Assembly: GCA_047975265.1 (NCBI GenBank)
Contig: JBKEDE010000033.1
Location: forward strand, 1-64,000
From: UJ101 sp047975265
Lineage (GTDB): Bacteria > Bacteroidota > Bacteroidia > Flavobacteriales > UJ101
Length of the DNA stretch: 64,000 bases
Reading direction: 5' to 3'
A program made the position numbers and the translations under genes. The notes under the pieces are model-generated. The model was not told the origin of the DNA. It saw only the letters and a program-made list of their open reading frames with translations, and made no database searches. Below, piece after piece: positions 45,281-54,173 of the stretch (its first letter is position 1; the number at the start of each line of letters is the position of its first letter).

Positions 45281-46024
45281 TTACCAACCTCCACTGGCTC
45301 CGCCACCACCAAAACTTCCGCCACCACCAAAACCGCCAAATCCACCGGAACTTCCTCCCCAAGAGCTTCTTCCTGAACTTGTTAAGATAATATCGATAGG
45401 ACCTAAAGATTTTTTATAATGTCTATCTCCATTTCCTCCTCGACCGTTATTTCTGAGAGAAATTAGAATAATAAAAAGAATAATAAAAAGAATAATAGGA
45501 AAAACAGGAATATCTTCTTGTTGTGTTGGTTGGTCATTGTATTTCCCTTCCAATACTTGAAAAATAGCATCCGTTCCTTTATCTAAACCACCGTAAAAGT
45601 TATTTTGTTTGAAATAAGGTGAAATATTATTTGAAATAATTTGTTTGGCTAAGGTAGCCGTTAAGTAAATATTAGCTCCATAACCACTTTGAATAGCTAT
45701 TTTATGTTCTTTTTCACTGACCAGGATAACAATTCCGTTATCTTTTTCTTTTTCGCCAATTCCCCAATCTTCTCCAATCTGAGCAGCAACCATATTTTCG
45801 TTAGCTCCTTGTAGGCTTTTAATGGTTACGATAAGAATTTCAGTAGAAGTGTTCTTAAAATGATTGATGAGTTTCGTATTAAGTAATTGCTCCTCGTTGT
45901 TGGTTAACAGATTGGCATCATCAACAACCGGATAAATTTTTTTAGGTTTTTCAGGAATTTGCCCTAAAACAATAGAAAAACTAAAAAAAAATACCAATAA
46001 ATAATTAACTTTTACTAATTTCAT
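45281..46024 (-). CDS. TPM-domain membrane protein with a Gly/Ser-rich tail (YgcG-like)
   Basis: 247 residues if translation starts at ATG 46024, which puts the signal peptide first (YLLVFFFSFSIVLG). The TPM domain covers about residues 30-160 (VVDDANLLTNNEEQLL, DWGIGEKEKDNGIVILVS, YFKQNNFYGGLDKG). One membrane helix follows (FPIILFIILFIILISL). The tail is almost only Gly, Ser and Phe (GGFGGFGGGG). TPM proteins, also called Psb32, are linked to repair or turnover of membrane proteins. The start overlaps the previous TPM gene by 20 bases; together with LemA they form one operon. Confidence 0.87.
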   Translation of the reverse strand: MKLVKVNYLLVFFFSFSIVLGQIPEKPKKIYPVVDDANLLTNNEEQLLNTKLINHFKNTSTEILIVTIKSLQGANENMVAAQIGEDWGIGEKEKDNGIVILVSEKEHKIAIQSGYGANIYLTATLAKQIISNNISPYFKQNNFYGGLDKGTDAIFQVLEGKYNDQPTQQEDIPVFPIILFIILFIILISLRNNGRGGNGDRHYKKSLGPIDIILTSSGRSSWGGSSGGFGGFGGGGSFGGGGASGGW

Positions 46025-46442
46025 CAGGAAGTTCATTAATATCATCTTTTTGATAGGGAAAGTAATGTTGTAGCGATTCTCCTGCCATTTGGATTCCTTT
46101 GATTAATCCTTCGGTATAACATCCTTTTTTAAAAAGAATAGTCATTTGATCTTTTACATCATTCCAAAAATTTAAAGGAACTTTTTTATCAATCCCTTCA
46201 TCCCCGATAATGGAAAAAGCTTTATTTTTAATAGATATGTGAAACAGAATACCGTTTTTATCTCTTGTTTCATTCATTTTGAGTAGATAGAAAACTTCTT
46301 GAGCACGTTCTATTTGGGTTTTATCAGTGTATTGATCAATATGCACGCGAATTTCACCCGAAGTAAGCCTTTCTGCTTGTTGAATAGTTTCAATTATTTG
46401 CTTTTCTTCTTCTGTGTTTAAGAAGTTTTCTGCAATACTCAT
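46005..46442 (-). CDS. Soluble TPM-domain protein
   Basis: 145 residues, made up of one TPM domain without a signal peptide (FLNTEEEKQIIETIQQAE, GEIRVHIDQYTDK, DKNGILFHISIKNKAFSIIGDEGID). The alternation of a conserved GILFHIS-type strand and the GDEGI loop is typical. Function is unknown at the molecular level. It lies 15 bases after lemA and overlaps the second TPM gene, so the three are probably translated from one message and may act together at the membrane. Confidence 0.85.
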   Translation of the reverse strand: MSIAENFLNTEEEKQIIETIQQAERLTSGEIRVHIDQYTDKTQIERAQEVFYLLKMNETRDKNGILFHISIKNKAFSIIGDEGIDKKVPLNFWNDVKDQMTILFKKGCYTEGLIKGIQMAGESLQHYFPYQKDDINELPDEISKS

Positions 46443-46457
46443 TTTATAATTACGATA

Positions 46458-47051
46458 TTAAAATTTAACTTCCGGAGTTTTCTCAGAACCTTGTTCAGCT
46501 TTAAAATAGCCCATTTCAAGAAAGTTGGTGAAATTGGCAACAATGTTTTGAGGTGCATTTTTAATATAAGTATTGTACTCTTGGACTTTGGTATTAAATT
46601 TTTGCCTTTCAAATTTAATTTCGTTTTCAACACTGGTTAATTCAGTTTGTAAAGCCATAAAATTTTCATTGGCTTTTAAATCAGGATAATTCTCAAACGT
46701 AGCCAATAATTTGGATAAAGAAGAACTTAATCCTGCTTGTGCATTTTGAAATGTTGCAATATTTTCAGGTGTTAAATTTGAAGCATCAATATTGATTTTA
46801 GTCGCGTTGGCACGAGCCTCGATAACTTCTGTAAGAGTTCCTTTTTCATGTTCGGCATAACCCTTTACGGTATTTACCAAATTGGGCACTAAATCAGCTC
46901 TTTTTTGATAAGCAGATTCAACATTTGCCCATTGTGAAGAGGCAGGCTCTTTTAAATTAACCATATTGTTATAAATTCCTACGCCCCAAATAACTGCAAC
47001 TAAAGCAAGTCCTATAATTGCTAATACGGAAATACATCCAATTTTTTTCAT
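46458..47051 (-). CDS. LemA-family protein
   Basis: 197 residues with an N-terminal membrane segment (residues 5-28, SVLAIIGLALVAVIWGVGIYN). It then has the conserved helical LemA domain: VESAYQKRADLVPNLVNTVKGYAEHE, EARANAT, FENYPDLKANENFMALQTELTSVENEI and FNTKVQEYN. LemA proteins are mostly periplasmic-facing helical bundles of unknown activity. The lemA-TPM-TPM order is seen in many Bacteroidota. It is the first gene of this group. Confidence 0.93.
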   Translation of the reverse strand: MKKIGCISVLAIIGLALVAVIWGVGIYNNMVNLKEPASSQWANVESAYQKRADLVPNLVNTVKGYAEHEKGTLTEVIEARANATKINIDASNLTPENIATFQNAQAGLSSSLSKLLATFENYPDLKANENFMALQTELTSVENEIKFERQKFNTKVQEYNTYIKNAPQNIVANFTNFLEMGYFKAEQGSEKTPEVKF

Positions 47052-47147
47052 AATTTTTTAATTCTAACGTTTGTCTAATGCAAATATAGTTTTTTTTGAT
47101 AATATCATAACTCAGAAGAAAATGATAAGGTGTTTATTATTCATAAC

Positions 47148-47708
47148 TTATGGTAACCACAAGGTTTCATGGTATTGGTTGTCTTTTCCGATTTTTCGTG
47201 CAAGAGTAAATAAATAGTCAGAAAGTCGGTTTAGGTATTGAATGAGTTCCGGTCGGACTTCATCGATTTTAGAAAGTGCAACAGCAATTCGTTCAGCTTT
47301 TCTACAAACAGTTCGTGCAATGTGGATTTTAGAAGTGGTTTGATGTCCTCCGGGCAAAATAAAATGCGTTAAAGAAGGTAAATTTTCCTCATATAAATCA
47401 ATTTTTTTTTCTAAAAATTCGATACGGGATTTTTCAATTCTTTTTTTTAAACGATGCTTCCCGTTAGACAGAATTTTTTTTTCAGGATCAAGAGCTAATT
47501 CAGCTCCTACAAAAAATAAATCCTTTTGAATCATTAAGATCGCTTCTTGATCTATTTTAGATAAAATTTCATCACGAATTAAACCCAACCAGGAGTTGAG
47601 TTCATCAATAGTACCGTACGCTTCAATTCGGATGTGATCTTTTGAAATGCGTGTGCCACCGTACAAAGAGGTAATTCCTTGATCTCCTGTTTTGGTATAG
47701 ATTTTCAT
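47148..47708 (-). CDS. PduO-type cob(I)alamin adenosyltransferase
   Basis: Transfers the adenosyl group of ATP to corrinoid to make adenosylcobalamin. Length 186. The N-terminal ATP site is KIYTKTGDQGITSLYGG; EAYGTIDELNSWLG, ILPGGHQTTSKIH, ARTVCRKAER and LNRLSDYLFTLAR complete the PduO/MMAB pattern. It is followed closely by lptB in the upstream direction (14 bases), so they may share a message although their roles differ. It implies use of a B12-dependent enzyme such as methylmalonyl-CoA mutase or class II ribonucleotide reductase elsewhere in the genome. Confidence 0.93.
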   Translation of the reverse strand: MKIYTKTGDQGITSLYGGTRISKDHIRIEAYGTIDELNSWLGLIRDEILSKIDQEAILMIQKDLFFVGAELALDPEKKILSNGKHRLKKRIEKSRIEFLEKKIDLYEENLPSLTHFILPGGHQTTSKIHIARTVCRKAERIAVALSKIDEVRPELIQYLNRLSDYLFTLARKIGKDNQYHETLWLP

Positions 47709-47722
47709 AATTGATTAAGAAA

Positions 47723-48460
47723 TTATTCGCGGTTAATTTTTTTGTAAATAAAATTCTCGCCTAAATAAACCTTTCGAACCATTTCATCATTAGCTAATTC
47801 TTCGGCTTCTCCAGACTTTAAAATACTTCCTTCAAACATAATATAAGTACGATCTGTAATAGCTAGTGTTTGCGATACATTATGATCTGTAATGAGAATT
47901 CCGATATCTTTTTTAACAAGCGAGGCAATAATTTTTTGTATATCTTCCACAGCGATAGGGTCAACGCCGGCAAAAGGTTCATCTAAAAGGATGAATTTAG
48001 GACTAACGGCCAGACAGCGGGCAATTTCTGTTCGGCGTCGTTCTCCTCCTGAAAGTAAGTCTCCACGATTTTTCCGAACATGTTGAAGACTAAACTCTTC
48101 TAAAAGTTCTTCACATATTGCTTTCTGCTCTTTTTTAGAAAGTTTAGTCATTTCCAAAACACTTTTAATATTATCTTCAACAGACATTTTTCTAAAAATA
48201 GAAGCCTCTTGAGCTAAATAGCCGATTCCATGTTGAGCTCTTTTATACATAGGATAAGTAGTGATTTCTTGGTCGTTGAGAAAAACTTTTCCTCCGTTAG
48301 GCTTAATTAAACCCACAATCATATAAAACGAAGTGGTTTTTCCTGCTCCGTTGGGTCCAAGAAGCCCTATGATTTCTCCTTGTTTTACTTCCAAAGAAAC
48401 TCCTTTTACCACATTTTTTCCTCCGTATGTTTTAATTAAGTTTTCGCCTCTTAAAATCAT
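47723..48460 (-). CDS. lptB: LPS export ABC transporter ATP-binding protein
   Basis: ATPase that powers LPS extraction from the inner membrane with LptF/G. Length 245. Walker A GPNGAGKTT, Q-loop GYLAQEASIFRKM (the LptB-type form), signature LSGGERRRTEIARCLA, Walker B ILLDEPFAGVDP and the H-loop ITDHNVSQTL are all visible. The FAGVDPIAV segment is characteristic of LptB. An LptF/G-like permease is encoded about 8 kb away at 56559-58016. Confidence 0.94.
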   Translation of the reverse strand: MILRGENLIKTYGGKNVVKGVSLEVKQGEIIGLLGPNGAGKTTSFYMIVGLIKPNGGKVFLNDQEITTYPMYKRAQHGIGYLAQEASIFRKMSVEDNIKSVLEMTKLSKKEQKAICEELLEEFSLQHVRKNRGDLLSGGERRRTEIARCLAVSPKFILLDEPFAGVDPIAVEDIQKIIASLVKKDIGILITDHNVSQTLAITDRTYIMFEGSILKSGEAEELANDEMVRKVYLGENFIYKKINRE

Positions 48461-48532
48461 GGGTGCAAGATAGGGATTTTTATTTAAGGTAACAAGATAA
48501 TAGAACGCTTTAAAAGGTTATGAAAACACTTT

Positions 48533-49435
48533 TTATACAACGGAATGTAAATATTTATCAAGGGTTTGGTTTAAATCAGTATCTTGAAATTTAAAACCTG
48601 TTTGTATAATTTTATCTGATGAAATCCGTGTTCCGTTTAGTAATAGTTCCGAACGGTCTCCAAGAATCATTTTTAGAGCAAAAGCAGGTGTGATGGGCAA
48701 GTTAATTTTACCTGATTTTTTAGCAAAGATGGAGGTAAATTCAGCATTGGTAATAGGGTTTGGAGCTGTGGCATTGAAAACGCCTTGTGCATGATTGTTT
48801 TCTAACAAATGGATAAAAATATTAGAAACATCATCTACACTAACCCATGGAAACCATTGTTTTCCACTACCTAAAGGTGATAAGATATGTTGTGAACTCA
48901 GACGACTTAAAATTCCTCCGTCCTTTCCTAACGCCAGCCCGATTCGTACCTTGTTTACTCGGGTTATTTCAGAAAATAAATCTGCTTTTTCTTCCCATTT
49001 TTGACATAAAACGGAGGCGAAATCTTGGTGTTGAGGAGTTGTATTTTCATCAAAAATTTGATTTTGGGTAACTGCTCCGTAATAGCCTATGGCAGATGCA
49101 GAGGAAAAAGAATCTAATTTTATTTTGTATTTTTTAACAGTGTTAAATAGCAATTCAATAGAACGGATTCGGCTGTTGATTAATCGATCTTTGTTGCGTT
49201 TATTCCAAGGTTTTTCAAGAATGTTAGAACCTGAAAGATGAATAATATCCGTAACACCCTCTAAAGCTCTTTCGTCGATAAAATTTTTGGAAGGATTCCA
49301 CCAAAAAGTTTGAGCAAAATCAACAAACTCTTTTTCACGACTCAATACATTAATCGTATAGCCTTTTTGATTTAATTTTTCAATCAGATTTTTACCGATG
49401 AATCCTGTTCCACCTGTAATGATTATATGTTTCAT
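48533..49435 (-). CDS. TIGR01777-family SDR epimerase-like protein
   Basis: 300 residues of the extended short-chain dehydrogenase type. The NAD(P) site is ITGGTGFIGKNLIE, followed by FWWNPSKNFID and the conserved DIIHLSGSNI. The family's typical C-terminal domain is present (TAPNPITNAEF, ALKMILGDRSELLLNGTRI). It corresponds to E. coli YfcH and human SDR39U1. The substrate is not known. It appears to be a single gene, with a 312-base gap upstream. Confidence 0.92.
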   Translation of the reverse strand: MKHIIITGGTGFIGKNLIEKLNQKGYTINVLSREKEFVDFAQTFWWNPSKNFIDERALEGVTDIIHLSGSNILEKPWNKRNKDRLINSRIRSIELLFNTVKKYKIKLDSFSSASAIGYYGAVTQNQIFDENTTPQHQDFASVLCQKWEEKADLFSEITRVNKVRIGLALGKDGGILSRLSSQHILSPLGSGKQWFPWVSVDDVSNIFIHLLENNHAQGVFNATAPNPITNAEFTSIFAKKSGKINLPITPAFALKMILGDRSELLLNGTRISSDKIIQTGFKFQDTDLNQTLDKYLHSVV

Positions 49436-49747
49436 AATTTTAGATTATTAGGGCAAAAGTACTATTAAAATTTAAATTAATGTAACTCAAAACATTATAT
49501 CTATATAATCCAAAGGTGAGTATAATATATGAAAGAGTTTTTTAGATAAACTTAAATGAGTATAATAGCTAACTGACGAGGCAGTAGTTTATCTAACTTT
49601 TTAAAATTCATTATAAAAAATATTAATTTGATTATCAGTAAATTAATTGTTGTTCTAAGAAAATTATTAAATCATAAAACAGTTAGTTAGTGAAGTATTT
49701 TTGACTAATTTTAATTTAATGTTATATTTATATTCGAAATAGAGCAA
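49436..49747. other. Intergenic region between the SDR gene and the biotin operon
   Basis: AT-rich, without a supported gene. TGAGTATAATA occurs twice (near 49516 and 49558), and TTAGT/ACTAA half-sites flank an 11-12-base centre near 49685-49706. No BirA-type operator and no full TANNTTTG box was found close to bioF. The promoter of the biotin genes must lie here but I cannot place it. Confidence 0.4.
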
Positions 49748-50851
49748 ATGAAAATATCCGATAAACTTAAAATAAGACTTGAAAAAAGGAAAGAATCTCA
49801 GGTTTTTAGAGCTACAAAGTTGTTTGATTCAAATAAAAAAGATTTTTTTTCAAATGATTATTTAGGATATGCAAAGATACACAAAAAATCAATTTCGAAT
49901 GGAAGTTCAGGCTCGCGTTTAATTTCAGGAACACATCAAGAACATTTGAATTTAGAAAAATTTATAGCCGATTTTCATAAAAGTGAAGCTGCATTGATAT
50001 TTAATTCTGGTTATGATGCCAATTTAGGTTTTTTTTCATGTGTTCCTCAAAAAAGTGATGTGGTTTTATATGATGAGTTGATTCATGCTTCAATTCGCGA
50101 TGGAATGCGTTTGTCGTTGGCAAAACATTATCATTTCAAACATAATGATTTACAAGATTTAGAAGCAAAAATAAGAAAACAAAAAGATTGTAAAATAATT
50201 TACGTTGTAGTAGAAGCGGTTTATTCAATGGATGGAGATTCTCCTGATTTAAAAAAACTGAAAAAATTGGTGGACAAGTATGCAGTTTGTTTGGTTATAG
50301 ATGAAGCCCACAGCTTGGGTGTTTATGGAGAAAAGGGCGTAGGATATACACAATGGCAAGGTATTGAACAAAGTTGTTTTGCCCGATTATATACTTTTGG
50401 AAAAGCTTTGGGAAGGCACGGAGCTGTTTGGGTTGGTTCACAAGATTTAATAGATTATTTGACCAATTTTGCACGATCTTTTATTTATACAACAGCTCTT
50501 CCATCATCTTTAATGCGAGAGATTTATGAACAATATCAAATGATGAAAGAAGATGATGCAAATCGTGAAAAATTAAAACAGAATATAATTTTTTATCAAA
50601 AAAAGATTAAAGAAAATACGCTGGAGGATTATTTTTCATTAAATAACTCACCGATACAATTTTTTAGAGGAAAAAATAAAGATTTGCTGTATCAGGTTTC
50701 AGATTCATTAAGAAAGAAAGATTTTAATGTTAAACCTATTTTTCATCCCACGGTTCCAAAAGGGAAAGAGCGTTTGAGAATCAGCCTGCATAGTTATAAT
50801 TCTTTAGAAGAAATAGATGAATTAATTAAAATTATAAAACAAAATGTTTAG
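49748..50851 (+). CDS. bioF: 8-Amino-7-oxononanoate synthase
   Basis: PLP enzyme that condenses pimeloyl-ACP with alanine in biotin synthesis. Length 367, slightly shorter than the usual 385. Seen: FSNDYLGYAK, NGSSGSRLISGTHQEH, VVVEAVYSMDGD, VIDEAHSLGVYG, and the PLP lysine Lys219 in YTFGKALGRHG. Class II alpha-oxoamine synthases are similar to each other (KBL, serine palmitoyltransferase), but bioD two genes downstream supports BioF. Its last 8 bases overlap the next gene. Confidence 0.88.
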   Translation: MKISDKLKIRLEKRKESQVFRATKLFDSNKKDFFSNDYLGYAKIHKKSISNGSSGSRLISGTHQEHLNLEKFIADFHKSEAALIFNSGYDANLGFFSCVPQKSDVVLYDELIHASIRDGMRLSLAKHYHFKHNDLQDLEAKIRKQKDCKIIYVVVEAVYSMDGDSPDLKKLKKLVDKYAVCLVIDEAHSLGVYGEKGVGYTQWQGIEQSCFARLYTFGKALGRHGAVWVGSQDLIDYLTNFARSFIYTTALPSSLMREIYEQYQMMKEDDANREKLKQNIIFYQKKIKENTLEDYFSLNNSPIQFFRGKNKDLLYQVSDSLRKKDFNVKPIFHPTVPKGKERLRISLHSYNSLEEIDELIKIIKQNV

Positions 50852-51458
50852 AAACATACTATGGATAATAATTGTTTTATCGCTTTCTCAGTGTAAGAAG
50901 CCGATAGAGGAAAACATCAAAAAGGTAATTTTAAGTAAAAATGAACCAACGGATTCTTTACATTTTCCAAAAACATTTTTTGTTGATGGATTTGATTTTC
51001 CGGTGGGAAAACCCAATGCACAAGGCTATTATAATGCACAAAAATTTGGAGAAAATAATCATTTGGGAGAAGATTGGAATGCTAATACGGGAGGAAATAC
51101 CGATTTAGGAGATTCTATTTATGCAATAGCAAATGGCTATATTGTTGAGACACGTGATTATAAAGGAGGATGGGGAAAAGTAATCCGGATTATCCATAAA
51201 ATGCCAGATAATCATTATTTGGAATCGCTGTATGCACATTGTGATTCTATCACGGTTTCTAATAATATATTTGTTAAGAAAGGACAAAAGATTGGAACAA
51301 TCGGAACGGCTGACGGACGTTATTTAGCACATTTGCATTTAGAATTAAGGAATCAAATCAACATGCCGCTGGGAAAAGGTTATGATGATAATAAAGAAGG
51401 TTATATAAATCCGACTCAATTTATCAATAAAAATAGAAAAGTGAATAAAATCCATTAA
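50844..51458 (+). CDS. M23-family peptidase lipoprotein
   Basis: 204 residues with a lipoprotein signal (IIIVLSLSQC, Cys17). The LytM/M23 zinc site is complete: His73 and Asp77 in HLGEDW, His132 (LYAHCD), and His163/His165 in AHLHLE. Such enzymes cut peptidoglycan cross-links. The gene sits inside the biotin operon, overlapping bioF by 8 bases and ending 11 bases before bioD. Its translation is probably coupled to biotin synthesis although the functions seem unrelated. Confidence 0.9.
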   Translation: MFRNILWIIIVLSLSQCKKPIEENIKKVILSKNEPTDSLHFPKTFFVDGFDFPVGKPNAQGYYNAQKFGENNHLGEDWNANTGGNTDLGDSIYAIANGYIVETRDYKGGWGKVIRIIHKMPDNHYLESLYAHCDSITVSNNIFVKKGQKIGTIGTADGRYLAHLHLELRNQINMPLGKGYDDNKEGYINPTQFINKNRKVNKIH

Positions 51459-51469
51459 AAACCTAAGAA

Positions 51470-52105
51470 ATGCATACATTATTTTTAACGGGAATAGGTA
51501 CTGATGTAGGAAAAACAGTGGTCTCAGCCATTATAACCGAAGCACTTAAAGCAGATTATTGGAAACCTATTCAGGCAGGAGATTTAGAGAATACGGATAC
51601 ATTTAAAGTACAGAAATTGATTTCAAATTCTGTTACAAAATTTCATAAGGAACGTTATCTTTTAAAACGCTCTATGTCTCCTCATGCAGCAGCTGATTTA
51701 GAAGGAATCAAAATCAATCTAAGTAGTATCAAACGCCCTGAAACAAAGAATAATTTAGTGATTGAAGGAGCGGGCGGACTGAAAGTTCCTGTTAATCATC
51801 AGCAAACAATTCTTAATTTAATACAACCCACTGATAAAGTTGTTGTAGTTTCAAAAAATTATTTGGGAAGTATAAATCATACGCTGATGACTTTAGACGT
51901 TTTACGCCAAAATGGCATAAAGCCTCTGGGTATTGTGTTTAATGGAGATGAAAATAAAGCTACTCAGGATATTATTGTTGAAATCTCCAAAGTTCCTATT
52001 ATTACACGGATTGATCAATATAAAACCATTACAAAACCAATTATTTTGGAAGAAGCACAAAAAATGAAAGAAAAATTAGCACATTATTTGACCTTATCAT
52101 TTTGA
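51470..52105 (+). CDS. bioD: Dethiobiotin synthetase
   Basis: Closes the ureido ring of biotin using ATP and CO2. Length 211. The P-loop GIGTDVGKT is at residues 8-16, the substrate loop is KPIQAG, and EGAGGLKVPV supplies the second metal/phosphate site. It follows bioF and the M23 lipoprotein in one operon and is followed after 13 bases by a rhomboid protease. bioA, bioB and pimelate genes are not in the window. Confidence 0.94.
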   Translation: MHTLFLTGIGTDVGKTVVSAIITEALKADYWKPIQAGDLENTDTFKVQKLISNSVTKFHKERYLLKRSMSPHAAADLEGIKINLSSIKRPETKNNLVIEGAGGLKVPVNHQQTILNLIQPTDKVVVVSKNYLGSINHTLMTLDVLRQNGIKPLGIVFNGDENKATQDIIVEISKVPIITRIDQYKTITKPIILEEAQKMKEKLAHYLTLSF

Positions 52106-52118
52106 TTTTAGTAAGACA

Positions 52119-52808
52119 ATGATACAAAAAGATTCTACATGGTTAGGATATGCTATACGAATTCCTTCTGTTCTTTTAATCATAATTTGGGGAGTGAAAA
52201 TCTATGAAATAATTAATCAAACCAGTTTGGCTGATTGGGGGATTTTACCAAGAAATTTTGAAGGATTACGAGGTGTTTTTTTTATGCCATTCATACACGG
52301 AGATATAGCTCATGCAGCACATAATTCAATTCCTCTATTTGTACTGGCAGGAATCTTAATCTATTTTTATAGAAAAACTTCATGGTTTATTTTAGTTGTA
52401 GGAACATTGTTAACAGGTTTGATAACTTGGTTGATTGCCAACAAAGCATACCACATAGGAGCCAGTGGGGTTATTTATATGCTGGCAAGCTATATCTTTT
52501 TTGGCGGAGTTTTTCGCCGAAGTGTAAAATTAATGGCACTTTCTTTATTGGTTTCTTTTTTATACGGAAGTATGGTTTGGGGCATTTTTCCTTTTGAATA
52601 TACTGTACAAGAACGAATTTCATGGGAGGGGCATTTGGCAGGAACGGTTGTAGGACTTTTTATGGCATATCGTTTCCGAAAGGTTCAAATAGAGTCACCA
52701 CAAAAATACAGTTGGGAAGTTGAACAAGAATTAGAAGAGGAAGACCAATATTGGATGGTAGAAGAAGAACCCCAAGAGAAAAAAGTACCGTTTAAAGATC
52801 TTTTTTAG
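52119..52808 (+). CDS. Rhomboid-family intramembrane serine protease
   Basis: 229 residues with about six membrane helices. The catalytic Ser116 is in HIGASGVIYM (GxSG) and the partner His172 in WEGHLAGTVVG. The oxyanion-side HxxxN pair is His65 and Asn69 (HAAHNS). The C-terminal 35 residues form an acidic cytoplasmic tail (EQELEEEDQYW). It is probably co-transcribed with bioD. Substrates are unknown. Confidence 0.93.
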   Translation: MIQKDSTWLGYAIRIPSVLLIIIWGVKIYEIINQTSLADWGILPRNFEGLRGVFFMPFIHGDIAHAAHNSIPLFVLAGILIYFYRKTSWFILVVGTLLTGLITWLIANKAYHIGASGVIYMLASYIFFGGVFRRSVKLMALSLLVSFLYGSMVWGIFPFEYTVQERISWEGHLAGTVVGLFMAYRFRKVQIESPQKYSWEVEQELEEEDQYWMVEEEPQEKKVPFKDLF

Positions 52809-52880
52809 AATCGATATCTTAAAATGATTTTTCATTTTTCAATTAAACCCGTAAATTTGTTTCAATAAATTTTAAGCATA

Positions 52881-53627
52881 ATGGGAAGAGCATTTGAGTA
52901 TAGAAAGGCTACTAAAATGGCACGTTGGTCAAAAATGTCAAAAGCATTTACAAAAATTGGCAAAGAGATTACCATGGCAGTAAAAACCGGAGGTTCAGAT
53001 ACGGATACTAATCTGACTTTGCGTAGAGCTATTCAAAATGCTAAAGGAGTCAATATGCCCAAAGATAATATTGACAGAGCAATTAAAAAAGCATTAGGAA
53101 ATGATGCAAAAGATTATCAGGAGGTAATTTATGAAGGATATGGACAAGGAGGAGTAGCTATTTTGATAGAAACAGCCACAGACAATCCAACACGTACTGT
53201 AGCCAATGTTCGATCCGTATTTAATAAGCATGATGGAAGTTTAGGAACTTCAGGGTCGTTAAGTTTTATATTTGACAGAAAAGGCGTTTTTGAAATTGAA
53301 ATAGTTCAAGTAGAGGGAAAAGATTTTGAAGAATTAGAACTTGAATTTATTGATGGAGGAGCTGAAGAAGTGGAAAAGGATGAAGAAACCATTATGATTA
53401 CAACAGAATATGACGATTTTGGGAATATGTCTTCAAAGTTAGATGAGTTGGGTATTGAAGTAAAGTCCTCTGAATTAAAACGTTTTCCGACAACTTTGGT
53501 TACTTTAACAGCAGATCAGGCTCAGCCTATTTTAAGAATGTTGGAAAAGTACGAAGATGACGACGATGTCCAAGCGGTTTATCATAATATGGAAATGACG
53601 GATGAAATTATAGAAGCAATGCAATAA
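52881..53627 (+). CDS. YebC/PmpR-family regulatory protein
   Basis: 248 residues matching the YebC/TACO1 family in all three domains: an N-terminal Lys-rich helical domain (ATKMARWSKMSKAFTKIGKEI), NMPKDNIDRAIKKA and YEGYGQGGVAILIE. Bacteroidota members begin MGRAFEYRKA rather than the MAGHSKWANI form. Members have been described both as DNA-binding regulators and as factors that help ribosomes through difficult peptides. A TAAATTTG box is at 52852-52859. Confidence 0.93.
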   Translation: MGRAFEYRKATKMARWSKMSKAFTKIGKEITMAVKTGGSDTDTNLTLRRAIQNAKGVNMPKDNIDRAIKKALGNDAKDYQEVIYEGYGQGGVAILIETATDNPTRTVANVRSVFNKHDGSLGTSGSLSFIFDRKGVFEIEIVQVEGKDFEELELEFIDGGAEEVEKDEETIMITTEYDDFGNMSSKLDELGIEVKSSELKRFPTTLVTLTADQAQPILRMLEKYEDDDDVQAVYHNMEMTDEIIEAMQ

Positions 53628-53640
53628 TAATTGAAAAATA

Positions 53641-53673
53641 AAAAGTCGATATAATTGTTATACCGACTTTTTT
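53641..53673. terminator. Bidirectional terminator between yebC and rplI
   Basis: AAAAGTCG and TATAA pair across a 3-base loop with TTATA and CGACTTTT, with one internal mismatch, and end in T6. On the other strand the left AAAA also gives a T run, so it can serve both convergent genes. Confidence 0.8.
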
Positions 53674-53692
53674 ATCAATAGATTAAATGATT

Positions 53693-54148
53693 CTATTTTT
53701 CTTGTTCACCAACGATTTCAAAATCAAAATCAACTAATACCTCGCGGTGTAGGCGAATTTTAGCAGTATGTTTTCCTGCTTTTTTTATGGTATTTCCGGG
53801 CAATTTAATAAATTTCCGGTCAATTTCTTTCCCTTCTTTCGCTAAAGCCTCAGCTAATGAAGCTGAATTAATTGATCCAAATAATTTGTTGGAAGCACCT
53901 ACCTTTGTCTCTATTTTTAGATTGATTCCTTCTAAAGAAGTTGCCAAAGTTTTTGCATCCGCTATTAATTTTTCTTCTTTTTTGGCACGTTGTTTTAATT
54001 TTTCTTCTAGATTTTTTCTTGCAGACGGTGTAGCAATTTCAGCATATCCGCCAGGAATTAAAAAGTTTCTACCGTAGCCGTCTTTTACAGTTACAATATC
54101 ATCTCTAAATCCTAAATTTTCTATGTCTTTATGTAATATAATTTCCAT
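53693..54148 (-). CDS. rplI: 50S ribosomal protein L9
   Basis: 151 residues, the usual L9 length: an N-terminal rRNA-binding domain (EIILHKDIENLGFRDDIV, VKDGYGRNFLIPGGYA), the long connecting helix (NLEEKLKQRAKKEEKL), and a C-terminal domain. It is the last gene of the rpsF-rpsR-rplI operon. Confidence 0.97.
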   Translation of the reverse strand: MEIILHKDIENLGFRDDIVTVKDGYGRNFLIPGGYAEIATPSARKNLEEKLKQRAKKEEKLIADAKTLATSLEGINLKIETKVGASNKLFGSINSASLAEALAKEGKEIDRKFIKLPGNTIKKAGKHTAKIRLHREVLVDFDFEIVGEQEK

Positions 54149-54173
54149 TTTACGATTCTTTTTAAATTAAAAT

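Noticed and set aside
45290..45370. A tandem DNA repeat rich in CCACC/CCGCC
   Set aside because: It is the coding sequence of the Gly/Ser-rich tail of the TPM protein, explained by the repeated amino acids.
49436..49747. BirA operator upstream of bioF
   Set aside because: No paired TTGTAAAC/GTTTACAA half-sites were found; only weak repeats of uncertain meaning.
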